A DNA stretch of 64,000 bases from Linnemannia hyalina (lineage: Eukaryota; Mortierellomycota; Mortierellomycetes; Mortierellales; Mortierellaceae), in assembly GCA_019671135.1 (NCBI GenBank), contig JAHRHY010000013.1, positions 1,302,001 through 1,366,000 of the forward strand, in the 5' to 3' direction. The number at the start of each line of letters is the position of its first letter. The first letter of the stretch is position 1. The translations under genes and the position numbers were made by a program. The notes under the pieces are model-generated. The model searched no databases. It worked only from the letters and a program-made list of their open reading frames with translations, and was not told where the DNA came from. Below, piece after piece: positions 33,361 through 46,300 of the stretch.

Positions 33361-33880
33361 TCAATTCAACAACCCACCACAGCGTCCAATGCTATCGCAA
33401 TCCTTACCGAGGCAGGAGTTTTGATGTAGAAAAAATCTTTTTTTCCCAGTAGCATTCTTGTGAAGACTCCACTTTGTGACATTGAAGAAAAAGGTGTGCC
33501 TCAAATGACAGTAAAGATTGCAAACCCTTTTGCTATCAACATTCACTACCGCTGAGAGCACCAACATTCTAGAGCAATTGTCGATGTACGTTTTTATTTT
33601 GTGAGAGTGTCGACCCAAGAATAGCATTAATTTGTTCCGCAAGACCAGCCAAATCCTCGTCTTGAACCAGTGCAAACGAAAAATGCACACTATCCACGCC
33701 AACAATCGCAGCCTCCAGTGTCGAGTCCAAGCCATGAACTCATGAAAAACAAAAATGACCGCAAAAATGTGAACCATGATCTTGGAGTAGATCTCTTGTC
33801 CAGTCAAAACTGGAGCGTCGTCCGCAATAGTTACTAAAGTTGAGTATTGCTGGGTTACTGTGTTCCGTTCGTGACCTGCA
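33361..33880 (-). pseudogene. Coding remnant downstream of the SWIB gene, family unknown
   Basis: On the minus strand the sequence reads plausibly from about 33880 (TIADDAPVLTGQEIYSKIM) in one frame. From about 33730 a second frame (STLEAAIVGVDSVHFSFAL, then DLAGLAEQINAIL) reads better, until a stop near 33570. The first frame stays open to 33361 with Cys/Phe-rich, less protein-like sequence. A single frameshift would join the two good parts. I do not recognise the protein. It begins within about 40 bases after the stop codon of the SWIB gene. Confidence 0.3.
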
Positions 33881-33911
33881 AAGTGTTGGTCCCTGGTCCG
33901 TTGCGTTGCAA

Positions 33912-35684
33912 TTACTGAGCTGCGTGTGGTTGGACCACGTCTTCGGGCTTGATCAAGTGGGCACCAATGTACTTGTTCATTGCAAAGCAGTTGATCTTGT
34001 CCAGTCCAAACAAGGCCCTTAGCTTGTCGTCACAAATAATATCGCGCTTGTCTATATATGTCATAGGAACAAGATGTAGTTGAGGTCAGAAAGGCGATAC
34101 TCGTAACATCGTGCCCTGCGTCCTTCCTTTAACAGAGCAACCAATGTATGAAGGCATACCCTTTTCGTCCTGAAGGTTGCGCTCCTTGATGTACACCCAC
34201 AAAAACTTGACTACTTGATGTCGGGGCATCTATGCGTTCATATCACAAAGTGCAAGAAGTGAGAACAGGGGCGTTTGGGTTGTACTCAATTGCCATGGAT
34301 TCCCAGAAAACCGCAATAAAAGACCAATGTGGTACCTCGATACGTCCTGAAGGTCCTGTTTCGCCATATGTTCCAATGACCTGGTAGAGTGTGTCGCTGA
34401 TGGCATAAGGACGAGTGAATCCATTGAGCTTCTCCGTTCCGTCCTCGTTAAGTGGCTTGGCCCGCTTCTTCTTTGGCTCATCGTCATCATTGTCCTTGTG
34501 CTTGCTCGAGCTAGACCTCTTCTTGGATGTCTCCTTCTTCTTCTTGTCTGCTTCCTTCTTCTTCTTGTCTGCCTCCTTCTTCTTCTTCGCTGCCGACGAC
34601 GAAGACGATGACTTTTTAGAAGATTCCTTCTTTGGTGGCCTCTTCTTGCTTGATCCTTCCACAGACGAGTAAGATGCATCCGAGTCGTTGTCTGATTCCC
34701 GGCTGCTTTCAGGAGTCACAGGTCGTTTGGCCGGTGCAGATTTCTTGACGGGAGGTGGTGCTGGCTTGGGTGCAACATAGGATGTTGGTGGGAGCGCGAA
34801 TCCGCTAAAGGCGCTTTGTGCTGGGGTCATAACCGCTGCTGGCATGTAATCGGGTTGGATATGTCCGTTCTGCTGCTCCACGCCATTATATTGCTGAGCC
34901 GCTGGTCCGCCACTCAGCACTAGTCGCTCGTTCTATAGCCAATGAAAGAGATAGCACAGGTTAGTCCATGAACAATTCGCCCAATGGCTCCATTTTGGTT
35001 CAAAAAAGGGCGACGTAGTGGTGGAGAGGATCATTAAAGTTTACCTCGTCTGTGATCTGCTCATAGATCTCCATGACGAGTTCATCAAACTGATCCTTGA
35101 CGGGACCCAGGTCGGTGCGCGCCAGGGCCTCGACCTTTTTCCGGATACTGCGTGCTGATACAGTAGTGATGTCTGCCTGTCGGATCAGTTCTATTATGTA
35201 CAGAGCAGCAGGAAAGTGGTCCGGTTAGTCAGCTATTGGGTTTAATATGGTCCTGCAGGAATCAGAGAGAGGGTGACGAAGATTAGGAGTGCCATGCACC
35301 AAGGAGAACAGAAAGGAGAGAGACACAACACTCTTTTTCCGGGAGACTTTTCCATGCAGTTGTACCCCAATCACTTTTCATTAGAACTATAGTGAGTTCT
35401 GGAACACGAACATGTCACGTCCTGTAGTCAATGCAGGATCTGTCTCTAAGCAATAAAGTCGTGTTGATCGCTGTCGAGTGCTGTTGGATGAATGGGTAGC
35501 AGATGGTCCAGTTCAGGCTCTTTGTCGAGGTTGTGTGTGGATTGGTCTCCTTGGGTCCATTATGATTGCTGTGTCCAAGTATGAGGCGGGTCGGTATGCA
35601 TGTGAAGTAGTAAGTGTGCGGTGAGGGGGTGTGAGTAAAGGTAATACCTGTGATTTGCTGACGGTACTGTTGTACGTTGGCCAT
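33912..35684 (-). CDS. DEK_C and SWIB/MDM2 domain chromatin protein, 329 aa, 5 exons
   Basis: Minus-strand exons: 35684-35648, 35190-35045, 34932-34336, 34229-34160, 34051-33912; phases agree. The N-terminal ~60 residues form a DEK_C-type helical domain (ITTVSARSIRKKVEALA, then FDELVMEIYEQITDE). The middle is Pro/Ala- then Ser/Lys-rich, with three near-identical KKKKEAD repeats (about 34530-34590) and NLS-like KKKRAKP. The C-terminal ~100 residues are a SWIB domain: LNGFTRPYAISDTLYQVIG, MPRHQVVKFLWVYIKERNLQD, IICDDKLRALFG, FAMNKYIGAHL. This layout matches yeast UAF30/TRI1-type proteins, which act in Pol I transcription or chromatin (family knowledge). Intron 1 is 457 bp. Which of the two paralogues it matches cannot be decided here. 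Confidence 0.9.
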
Positions 35685-36374
35685 GGTGTGTGTGTGTGTG
35701 TGTGTGTGTGAAGGCGAAGGAGGGCAGTATTAGCGAGAGGTGGGAAGAGAGAGTGGATGAGGAGTAATGTTTGCTGAGGATTAAGAAGGAAGGAAGAGTC
35801 ATGTCCCAGACTTTTGGGCTGGACTGACCCCACGCTTCTTCCCTTCCCTTTTTTTTTTATTTGAATCGCACGTACAAGAGTGCTGCAGTTTAATTCACGA
35901 TGATGAACCGCGCTGTACGTGATAATTTCCGCACCGTAGTACCGTAGGCGAAATGCATGGAAGGACTCACTCGCTTGCAGATGCAAGAGGTGGGGAAGTG
36001 TTCTCTGTGGGGGAGCAAGACAACAACGAACTTCATTCTTTCTGTCTTCTCTTTCTTTTATTTCAATTACTGTTCGTCATCATCTATGTGCTTCGTTTTT
36101 TTTCTTTTTTTTGTACATTCCCTACCGCTTGGAGCAAACATGACGCGACAACAACTAAATAAATAAATAATCGCATTGGCAACATATCAAGCGAACAGAG
36201 AGTGTCTCTTAGCATGCGGCATGCTATGATCGATGCCTTGAGTGAACATGGTCGAAGCAAGCCGTCCGGAAGGCCGAGTAGCTACACGCGAACCATTGAC
36301 CTAACACAAGGTCCTTCTCATAAATTATTTCGCCTCATTCTGTCTTTCTTTCCTTTCTAATTTCTCTCTCTCAG
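35685..36374. other. Divergent intergenic region
   Basis: A CA/GT dinucleotide run at 35692-35710 lies directly upstream of the SWIB start. A 28-codon ATG ORF at 36226-36310 reads well (MIDALSEHGRSK) but does not join in frame to the PHD locus downstream. Confidence 0.4.
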
Positions 36375-38496
36375 TCTTTATCATTATTATTTTCATCGCC
36401 TCCTCACAAGGCGCACTCCTTCCTTGACCAATCCACTGGATTCCGCGCCGACTACATCGATACTGAGCTTTCAAGAAGGACCACTTTTCTTACACTGGAC
36501 GTTACAGGAGCAAGGCATGGACTCGGAGGCTACTACTCATCGGATAACAATAAGCGGATCGACTGCGTCTCATACCCTTCCTGCTCACCAGCTTCTCCGA
36601 TTCCGTGATCATGCCCCCCATCGTCGTCTCAAGCTGCCGCCACTACGAGCGCCACCACAATATCTCTATTGCCCCATACAAGTGCCGCTCTAGTAGAATC
36701 ATTGCATGAGGACCTGGACGCAACTGGTGCTTTTCAGGTCCCCCTGTCAACGTCGGCACCACAACTCGCCAGGAAACGAGAAAGGACCTTTGGGCGACGG
36801 AGAAAGGAGGAGTCTGACAGCAGTTTCACGGCAAGTTCAAGTTCGAACATGCAGGAGGCTACCGAGTCCAGCACTGGTTATATATCAGACCTCTCTGAAC
36901 AAGAACATAAGTAAGCGACGTGAAGAACTGAATGTGTTGATTGTTTTATAACGCGACATGGTGAAAATGCAGTCAAGAAGGGCTTTGTTGTTAATATCGA
37001 CTCCTCCTCCTTGTTAGTGACAACGAACCAAAGGTGCAGAAAGGTATTGTTAAGAGTGAATACAACACACTTGTTCCCGAGGTACGTTTGGGGAGCAGTG
37101 TCTGCTCACCAACTCTTGTGCACGAACCTACATTTTGCTCACTACTATGCAAAGGGTCGGCTCATATTGCTACGAGAGTTGCCCCAAAACCTTTCATTTC
37201 AGCTGCTGCCAACCTCCCTGTGGATCCCCAGAACCTGTCTGGCGAGTGGTACTGCACTGAGTGTCGTGCCAGCACAGTAAGTTCTTCATACCCATCATCT
37301 GTGCTAGCCTTTGTTTTTGCACAAGCCTTTACTTATCTGACTGCCTACAACTTCCTTCCTTTACCTGAAAAAGGACCTGCCCAAACTCAGTCCTCCTGGC
37401 CTCTTTCAGCAGCTCCTGAAAAACATCAACCGAAGCAATCCTGGGGTCTTTGAGCTCCCACAAGAAATCCGATCGTACTTTTGTGGTGGTAAGTTCGACA
37501 CCTATGCATTCTGACTGCAAGAGCAACAACTACAGATGGTGTCAGATCGTGTTTAATACCGGACGAAGTAGTTTTTCTCTTTGAATATAACTATGCTTCA
37601 CTAGTGGAGACAAAGAGTGATCGCGGATATGCTGACACGGTGGACTACAAGCCATTTGAGCCTGTTACCACAAATCAGTCGGCCTGGGAGGACGCACTCG
37701 AGTTGAAGGAACCCTCAAGGACGCGCAAGTGGATGTGTCCCAACCATGCATACCATGCCCATGAAAAATTACTACAGAGGAACTGAGCTGGGAAGGTGGG
37801 AGTAAAGGAGGAGGGGTAAGGCAAATGACATGTCGTCATTATTGTTTATTCATGCCTTGTCTGTTTGGACATTACCCTCCTCGCCGCCCAACACTAGAGG
37901 AAAAATAATATGCATTGTTTTGACTTTGCCCCCCGTCGACGTCGAAAGGGGAAAAGGGGAGAGTTCTTGATGTCACTTTTTTTTTTGTCTCCTTTCACTT
38001 GCAATCACGCGGTTATCTAGCCAAGGTACAGGAAGAGACGATATGCAAGCCCGATCGAGGTCTTGGACCCCCTTGTTTCCGACGACGGTGATATTAGAAG
38101 CAAGGCAACAATTACAACAACAACAACAACAACAGTCAGAGCCCTCAGACGCTAGAGTACCAATTGTCTGAGTCGAATATCTGCTTTAGATTTATTACTG
38201 CCTGTTGTTCTAGGTAGGTCTTTTGGCGACCGCGTTTTTCTGTTTATGCTTAGCAGTGGCATGTTGATCGTGTTGCCTGGATCTTGTTTTTGACTTTTGT
38301 TATCTTGACTTTTTTTTATTGTTGGCCTGTTGCTAGGTCTCGAAACTCATTAAAGCCAACACCTCCGAGAACAGAAGCTATTGTTGTTGAGAGATATAGG
38401 AGAGTTCGACGCACTGGAGATGTTGTCACAGACGGCGATACATGTATCGAGTGGAGGGTTGGGCGGAACACTGGAGGAGGGGAGGTGAACGATTAA
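36375..38496 (+). pseudogene. Decayed Rco1/PHF12-like PHD-finger gene
   Basis: Blocks in order: about 36411-36910, open except for an in-frame TGA at 36606-36608; 37018-37081 (DNEPKVQKGIVKSEYNTLVPE); a PHD finger at about 37120-37276; 37374-37490 (PGLFQQLLKNINRSNPGVF, LPQEIRSYF); 37605-37786 (RKWMCPNHA). The PHD finger is readable only by switching frame: FCSLLCKGS, then YCYESCPKTFHFSCCQPP in another frame, then VDPQNLSGEWYCTEC back in the first. GLF..LL...N...F.LP..IR.YF and WMCPNHA are hallmarks of Rco1/PHF12, a subunit of the Rpd3S histone deacetylase complex. The Cys/His-rich first part of the second PHD is missing. A Lys/Arg-rich block at 38341-38496 may be the old C-terminus. Splice sites remain good between the blocks. 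Confidence 0.65.
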
Positions 38497-40314
38497 GAGG
38501 AAAATTGTGAGCCGATGGAATGACGGTATGTTATTTCATTTCCTTCTCACATGCAGGAACAACGAGATTCAATCGCGGGGGATGAAAAAAATATATAATG
38601 ATAGCAAGAAATCGGCGCTAGTAAGGCGCTATAGGCAGCATTGGTGCTTTGTTCTGCTTCCAGGATCCTCTTATGGGTTAACACGGTGGACAGACAGGCT
38701 TCTTGTAAACAGACAGGGGACAAGGAAGGGAAGGAGAAGGATCTACGAAAAACGATCATCGTCACATTTCATTCTGTGGCGTTTGTACCTGGATGACATA
38801 TGTTGTGTCAGATGTTTGTGGTAAAGAGCGAAAGCCGCCCGAGAGAACCTGTTTCTTTTTTGTTCGTGCACATGAAATGAACGCGGATTAGGCAACCACG
38901 TTTCATCCATTGTCAGTTCCTGTTTCTCATTCCTATACTTTTTGTTCACTCCCTCCTTCACTGGCGCACATTCTTCAGGTAACCCTCCTTGAGTCTGCCC
39001 TTTGGTGTTGAGCTCGCGGAGACAAGTTTTTGTAACAACTGAGGAGAGACTATTGGAAGGAGAAAAAGGGATCATCGTCCATTTTTATTCCTATTACGGG
39101 TCTCTCTTCTCTAACGGATGTCACCCTTTTTCCTCCCTACGTCTCCTAGCGACCCTTCATTCTCCAATGCTCTTCCGTTTTCTATTGTTTCGATTTCCAT
39201 CCTTGCATAATAGGACCATGGGGATGGGATGTACCTGTCAATGCGTAAAAAACAACAACCACAAATTGAGGGGGATGACAACAGAAACGAAAAGAAATGA
39301 GGATATTATGGTTTAGGATTCCGCTTTTTTTTTTTTTTTTTTTTTTTTGGTATCCTTCTACTTCCACTGCTACACACAACAACACAACAAGCTTCACACC
39401 GTTCTGTTGATTCCCCTTGTCCTCCTTTTCTTCCCTTTGGTAGGAGAGAGTGAGATGGCCAGCGATCTGGACCATTTTTTCTTTACCCGTGTCGTACGGT
39501 GTTTTTTGTTCCCAATCATATCATTTGCTGATGATGGCATGGTGACAGCAGCGGCTTTTGTTTCCTATGTTAATTGGCCGACAGCACTTAAAGGGGCCAC
39601 TGATGATGTGAATAGAAAAGTGCCATAGCAAAGCAACTATGATAGCATAGGCCTTGGCTATTGCCATGCACCGGAAAAAGAAGTAAGCAATTGGTGGTTG
39701 AAAGAAGAGAAAAAAAATGATCAAGGAAGATGGATAAGATGCATGGTTAGCTGAAAGTAGACTCCCCTTTGGACAACTTGATAATAATTGAAGGGGGGAA
39801 AGGGGAAAGGGAAAGGGAAAGAAGAAAGGAAAGAGCGACAGGGCAGGGTGGCATTGACTACGACCGTTGTCGCAAATACAAACACCGTCGGCCCCTCCCC
39901 TTCCCTCTTTGTACTTGGTCTGATGCATGTGCGCAATGTGCAGAAAGAGAGAAATAAAGAAAGAGGAAAAAGAAGGAAAATAAGAAAGAGAATAAGAAGG
40001 AAAATAAGAAAGAAAAGAAAGAACTAAAAGAGAGAAAGGTATGAACCAATGACGAGAGAAAGATCCCTTCGTAATAATTATTTTGTTGGTTATTCCTCAC
40101 ATATACTTTCTTCATTCTCCTCCCCCCAACCCTTTCTTTATCTTTTCTCGCCTCTCGTCTCTCTTCTTCATCCCCTCCCTTCCCTTCCCTCACATCTCCT
40201 TCTTTTTACTTCCTTTACCTTCATTACTTCCTCTGCCTCCTCCACTTCCTACGCTTCCTCCTCTCCTTCCTGTTTCTATAATCGACTTCCTTTGTTTTCT
40301 CTCTTTTCCGTTCC
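38497..40314. other. Intergenic with a purine tract
   Basis: A T23 run at about 39327-39348. A polypurine tract fills much of 39783-40040, including a repeated GAAGGAAAATAAGAAAGA unit near 39970-40010. The leader just before the histidine-kinase ATG is C/T-rich. No gene recognised. Confidence 0.45.
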
Positions 40315-43300
40315 ATGGCCGACGACAACCCATCATCCCAACACTCCTCCTTTATACATACACATATACCTTCCATCTCCCATACCATGGCCTCCTCAAC
40401 ACACGGCTTCACCCATAGCCACTCTCGCTCCCTCAGTCAACCCGCCATTCCCCTCTCACAGGAACACCCTCTCGCTTTCCTCCCACACCAGCAGCTGCTC
40501 TTTGACCTCATGGCCGAACAAGAGTCTTCTTCTTCTTCCTCTGCAGACAATTCGTCTCACCAACACCACCACCAGCTCTCTTCACACCCGCACTACCGGA
40601 ACCAATCACAACACCAACACCAACACCAACAGTACCAGCAACACAACCTGGATATGTCCCGGTTCTTGGACTTTGCAGTCGAAGCCTCTGTTCTCCTCGA
40701 AACCCTCCATCAGAACGGCCTCATCCATGGTCAACTCTGTCCTACTTCCTTCAGCTGGGAAGAGTCCTCCTCGCTCAAAAAGGCTATCGAGTCTACCTCA
40801 AATACGACCTTAATGACCAACGCTCACGCCAACGCGTCCTCCACCTCTGTGGTATTATCCCCTCCAACAACCTCGTCGAGCAACAATACCACTACAGCGA
40901 CCAAGGCTGACCAGGACTCTGCACTCCTCACCATCACAAGTACCTTGACCGGGAATAGTCCCTCTGCAGCTATTGCTTCGACCAATGCACCCCCCTCTTC
41001 TTCCCCACGCACAAACTATCCGTCTCATCCCAGTCGCAAAGACAACCATACCAGCCCTGCCTCTCTCTCGCGAGTACACACAGCCAGCAACACCCCTAAC
41101 AACACTAATTATATCAACAACAACAACAGCAACAACAACAACAACAACAGCAGCATCAGTGGCAATACCACAGGCAACAACAGCAGCACTGGCGGAAGCA
41201 ATAGCAGCAACAAGCCCGGTCGCAGGCAACGGAGATACTCACTCGTCCTTGACTGCACTCACCTCGGTCTTGGCGAAAAGAGCTCTGAGCCGCCAGACAG
41301 CCCAGCCCGAAAGGGTCTTCGTGACCAGAGCCACGCCAACAACAACAACAGCAGCAGCAGCAACTTTCATCACCCTTTTGCAAGTCCACCTCAGAGCGCG
41401 TCTTCCTCGCCAATCGCTGGTGCCCTCAGTAATAACTTGTCCGAGAACAACTACATTAATCATGCGTCCAGCAATAACGCCAGCCCCAATCATAATGCCG
41501 GCTCGTTTCAGGATCCTCTTCTCTTCTCGCCCTCTGATGCCAACTTGCTGCCCTATAGCAACACCAATAGCGCAGCTGTCTTTCACGACGCCATTGCCGC
41601 GCGTATGGCGCGTATCAAGCGGTCGCTCTTGCCATCATCGTCGTCTTCACCCACACTGGGCCAATCCTCTTCACACTCCTCATCGACTTCCTCGTCAACA
41701 GCTACCTCACAATCAGGGTCGACGTCCACAGGAACCTCAGGATCACCATTGCCGTTTGTCCTCAAAAGACACTTTTTGCTCCATGTGCCACAGGTAAAGG
41801 GTCCTGCTCTCCACCTTCCCCCCCCCCCCCCCCCCCCCCCTCTTCTACCTTACTCTTTGCCTGTTTTTTGGGCTTGAATATTCAAGTCCCTGTTCATCAT
41901 ATCGCGTGCAAGCTCAGGACCCACATCAAATACACACCGACCATCTACATCCCCCACTTCCAACACAGGAGGGTCGCACAGTCCATACACACCTCATCGT
42001 GCATCTCCTCTCGAACCAAATACACAAAAGGAGAAAGAGAGGAGGCAAAACACTTTTTTCTGCACAAAATGGTCAGAAGATGTTTTAGTCTTTTTTCGAC
42101 GACACAGACTCCGTTCCTTCTTGAACTGGCGGTATTAGTATTTTCACACTTCTACTCACAATTGCATCCATGCAAATAGTAGACATGATGATACCTCTAT
42201 GCGACAACACCTTCAATAACAAAAGCGACAAAGGAGAGGAAAGTCAAGGAAAGTGGGGGCAAGCGGAAATGAAATAGAGGGTGGTTCGCACATACCCTAA
42301 TGGTATTTTGGTTAACCTCGCGTCTTTTATTTTGGACCGTTGAAAGTCGAATGGACAGCAAAGAGAGAGCGCCCAAGGAACAATTTACGGCTACACCTTA
42401 TTAAACGAGTTAGACAAGTTGTCTGCTCCGCTACTGTCTGTGTTTGCTTGGCTAACCGTATCCCCTTTCGGACTTTTGTATTCCACCCATTTCTTTTAAT
42501 CAATTAGGAATTACATTCTCCCCCTGGATGTGTCCTTCCTGTTCAGATCGACATTTACACTCTTGGTAAGGAAATCCACCTCATTGTCGTTCTTTTTTTT
42601 TTTTTTGTCTTGGGCTTTGGCTCGTGTCTTTGTTTGATGTGTTTGTGAAAATGGTTGAGAGCGTTCTTTGAGGTAGCGCTGGTGCCAAGCGAATATTAAT
42701 CGAATCGACTGTTGACTTTGGTAATTGCATAGGTGTGATGTTCTATTACCAGCTTACGTCGTATACAATCCTGTTACCGGAGGACATGCTTGCAGGATCG
42801 ATTGAGCACTCATTGGCAGCATCGTCGATTCACTATGGACATGAACAGCAACATAAATCAGGAGCTCGTGGTGCCGTGTTAGCCAGTACGCCGAGCCGTC
42901 TTGCCAATGTGATCCAGCGAATGGTGGCCAAGGTGAGAACCGAGAGCTCGTGAGATGATTTCCCAGTGTTTCAGTTGATGTACAAATGGTTGGCGCAGTG
43001 CTGTGCTCCTATTGGACATTTGATAAATTAACACAATCCATCACTTCTTGAACTTTTGACCTTTGGTATGGGGAATAAATAGAGCTCCAAGGATAGGTTC
43101 CTTAGCATGATTCAGGTCCGCAAGGAGCTGTCACTCATCCGGGATCAGGAACTGGAGGCATCCAACAAAGAGGCCGAGAACAAGGTATCCTTATTGGTTT
43201 CATATCAGTGAACATTACACAATTACTCGTACCTCATAAATATTTAGCTCGCAATTCTGACCGTTCAATTTCTCTTTCGTTCTAGGCCTTGCTTAGGACA

Positions 43301-46300
43301 CACTCCGACAACACCATTGTCAACACCGGCATTGCAAAGCCTTCCCAGACACATTTGGCGCCGTCATCCTACCCTTCCAGTGGCTTGGCACGACCTTCAT
43401 CACCTGCCAACTCGACTCACTCCTTCATATCGACAGACACTCGGGTGAGCCAGGAAATCGACACCACCGCAACAGGAGCCAGGATCCCAGCACCAGACAA
43501 TGCTTCATCATCGCTACATTCTCACGAAACCAACGGAGGAGGTCTCACACACGAGGACCGTGCCTTTGTCTTGGAATTGGTCCTAGATATTGGCTTCAAC
43601 TCGGACTTGCGGGTGATGCTGCGAGCCATCTCTCATGCATTGGACAACATCCTGGTGGGCCATCCTCCTGAGGAGATGGCGATCATTCTTTGGCAAAAGG
43701 ACGAGCATTTGCCTAATGGCGGGACCTGGGCGATCCTTGAAGACAAATTCCAGCCAGGAACGACCAATCAATCTAACTTGACTTGGACCGATCTCTCTGA
43801 ACGCCGTGATCATATGCCGGTTTTGGTCCGAAAAGCACTTGACACCCAGGAACCCATCTTTTCGACAGCTGTTGGAAGCCGCTCCCAGTTGCCAACAATT
43901 GCCTGTGTCCCCATTGTGGCCGGTCCCCAGCAACATCAACAGACACAGCTGCAATGGGCGACGCCAGGAACTTCTTCCCCCGCACCTTCGGTCTCGTCGT
44001 CAACTTCATCCTCGCCGACACTTGTCGGTGCCATCTACTTGCACCATTTGCACCCTCGGTTCTACTTTACCAAGCGAGATCAGGACATGTTGATGCTGTT
44101 TTGTCAAAAATTGGCGCCTTCTCTGCAGTACTGCGACAAGGTGTCAAGTCTTGAGAAGCAGCTGGCCTTGGCTACCCATCGCAGTCGTGTCCTTGAAGAT
44201 ACTAATACTCGCATTCGCAAGGTACTGTTCCAGCTGTCCAAATTGTAAAAGGGATAGAATGCTTCCTGTATGGTGCGAAATATGATACTTATACGTTTTT
44301 TTTTTCCTGTTGAACTTTAGAACGAGGACGAGGTTTTTTCGTGGATGGAAGCTCTGCCTTGCTTTGTTTGGGCTGCTGAGCCCGATGATAGTAAGGATAT
44401 TACAGAAGTAGAGCTTTGCGTATATTGATAAGAGTGGTTATTTCTAGTTTCAACGCTAACGTTGTCTTCATTTTCTGCCTTTTAGTTATAAGCCGCAGAT
44501 ATCTTTCGAGGTCGTGGTTCGAGTTTACAGGATTCCCAGGCGACAAGCGTACCAGTGACAGGTGGATCAGCGCCATGCAGTAAGTGTCAACAACAACCCA
44601 GTGTGTTCCTTGCTGAATCTGTATTTTTTGCTGCCAAAGGACAACTAATGATGATTGTGTTTGCTTCATTATGATAGTCCGGATGACGTGGCGGCGTTCC
44701 AGAAGGAGGTCTCGCAGAGCTACAAGACGGGAGTGTACAAGGACTGCGAGTTCCGATTGATGCGATTTGACGGTGTCTACCGCTGGCATCTGTCGCGTGC
44801 CATCGCGGTCCTGAACCAGTACGGAGCCATCCTGAAATGGGTCGGTGTCACCATTGACATCGGTAAGCAATACTCTGTTTTACGACTTTGCGGGCGTGAT
44901 TTGACGCGACATGTGAAGAAAAATGTCTGACATATGCCCACCGCAATTTATTTAGATGACCTTTACCGTGCGCAGAAAGCCGAATTGCACAAAAAGTCTA
45001 ATTTCCTGGCCAACATGAGTCACGAACTGAGAACGTATGTCCATATGCTTGCTTGTTCAAATGATCCGTCTTCGGGATAACTTACAGCAGCCTTAGAATG
45101 ATATATTTACACTCCTTTGTCTTGCTTATTTGTGACACTATATAGCCCGTTCTCAGGATTCCACGGAATGTTAACGTTGCTGGGCTACTCGAGTTTGGAC
45201 GAAGAGCAGCAAGAGTGTGTCTACACTGCCAAGGCTAGTTGCGAGAAGCTGCTGCTTATCATCGATGACTTGCTGGACTTTTCGAAATTGGAGGCTGACA
45301 AAGTCACTCTGGAGGCATCGCCCTTCGACCTGCAGGAAGTTTTTGATGAGGTTGAGGACATTGTCGAGTCCTTGGCCTCTCAAAAGGCGCTGGAACTTGC
45401 CTTTCTCAAGGCTGACAATGTCCCTGATGTCTTGAATGGTGACTGCAACCGGCTGAAGCAGATCTTGTTGAACTTGGTCGGAAACGCCATCAAATTCACT
45501 CATACTGGACACGTTGTCGTCAAATGCAGAGTTCTGGATCGGGACACGGACATGGCGGCGCTTTCATCTGGATCTTCTTCTTTGCTTGATGACGACAAGT
45601 TTTACTTCCTACATGAGAAGAACGGCGGTGGTCAATGCCAGTCCGAGATGCGCCCGCCCAACTCGGGCCGCTTCTCTTCACCTGAGCCATTGAGCGAGTC
45701 GTCTGTCAAGTTGATGTTTTCGGTCGAGGACACAGGCATCGGTATCAGCGTCGAGGAGCGAGAGGTACTCTTCTCGCCCTTCTCTCAGGTGGACGGAAGT
45801 GCTACCCGATCCTATGGCGGCTCAGGATTGGGTCTGTCAATCTGTCTTGAGCTCGTCAAGCTGATGAAGGGTCGCATTGGACTTGTTTCTGAGCCTGAGA
45901 AGGGCTCGACCTTCTGGTTCGTGATTCAGTGTGAGCTGGGCACGGCTGCCGAGAGCCCCGTCCGCACTACTCCTGAGACTGATGTCGTTGACTCGACCAA
46001 GGAGATAAAGCGCATCACCCGTACTTTGGGAACACCCCGTATTCTCATTGCCTCGACCAGTGAGACCACCATCTCCACCCTTCAGGCGTACTTGTCTGAC
46101 TTCAACACTGAGGTCGCCAACTTGCCCGCAACAGCAGCCAGTCGCCTGGAGGAATCGGTCGTGAATGGAATCCGATTCGACTTTGTCTGCTGGGATTTCC
46201 CCAAATACGACCCTCAACACGCCAAGATGCTGGAGCTGCAAGCACGACCAGACTTGAACAATGTTCACTTCGTATTGTTGTACACGCCCTTGCCATCACC

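Noticed and set aside
40049..40813. 254-codon plus ORF overlapping the histidine-kinase start
   Set aside because: It is a frame shadow; the kinase-like motifs (LHQNGLIHGQLCP) lie in the other frame starting at 40315.
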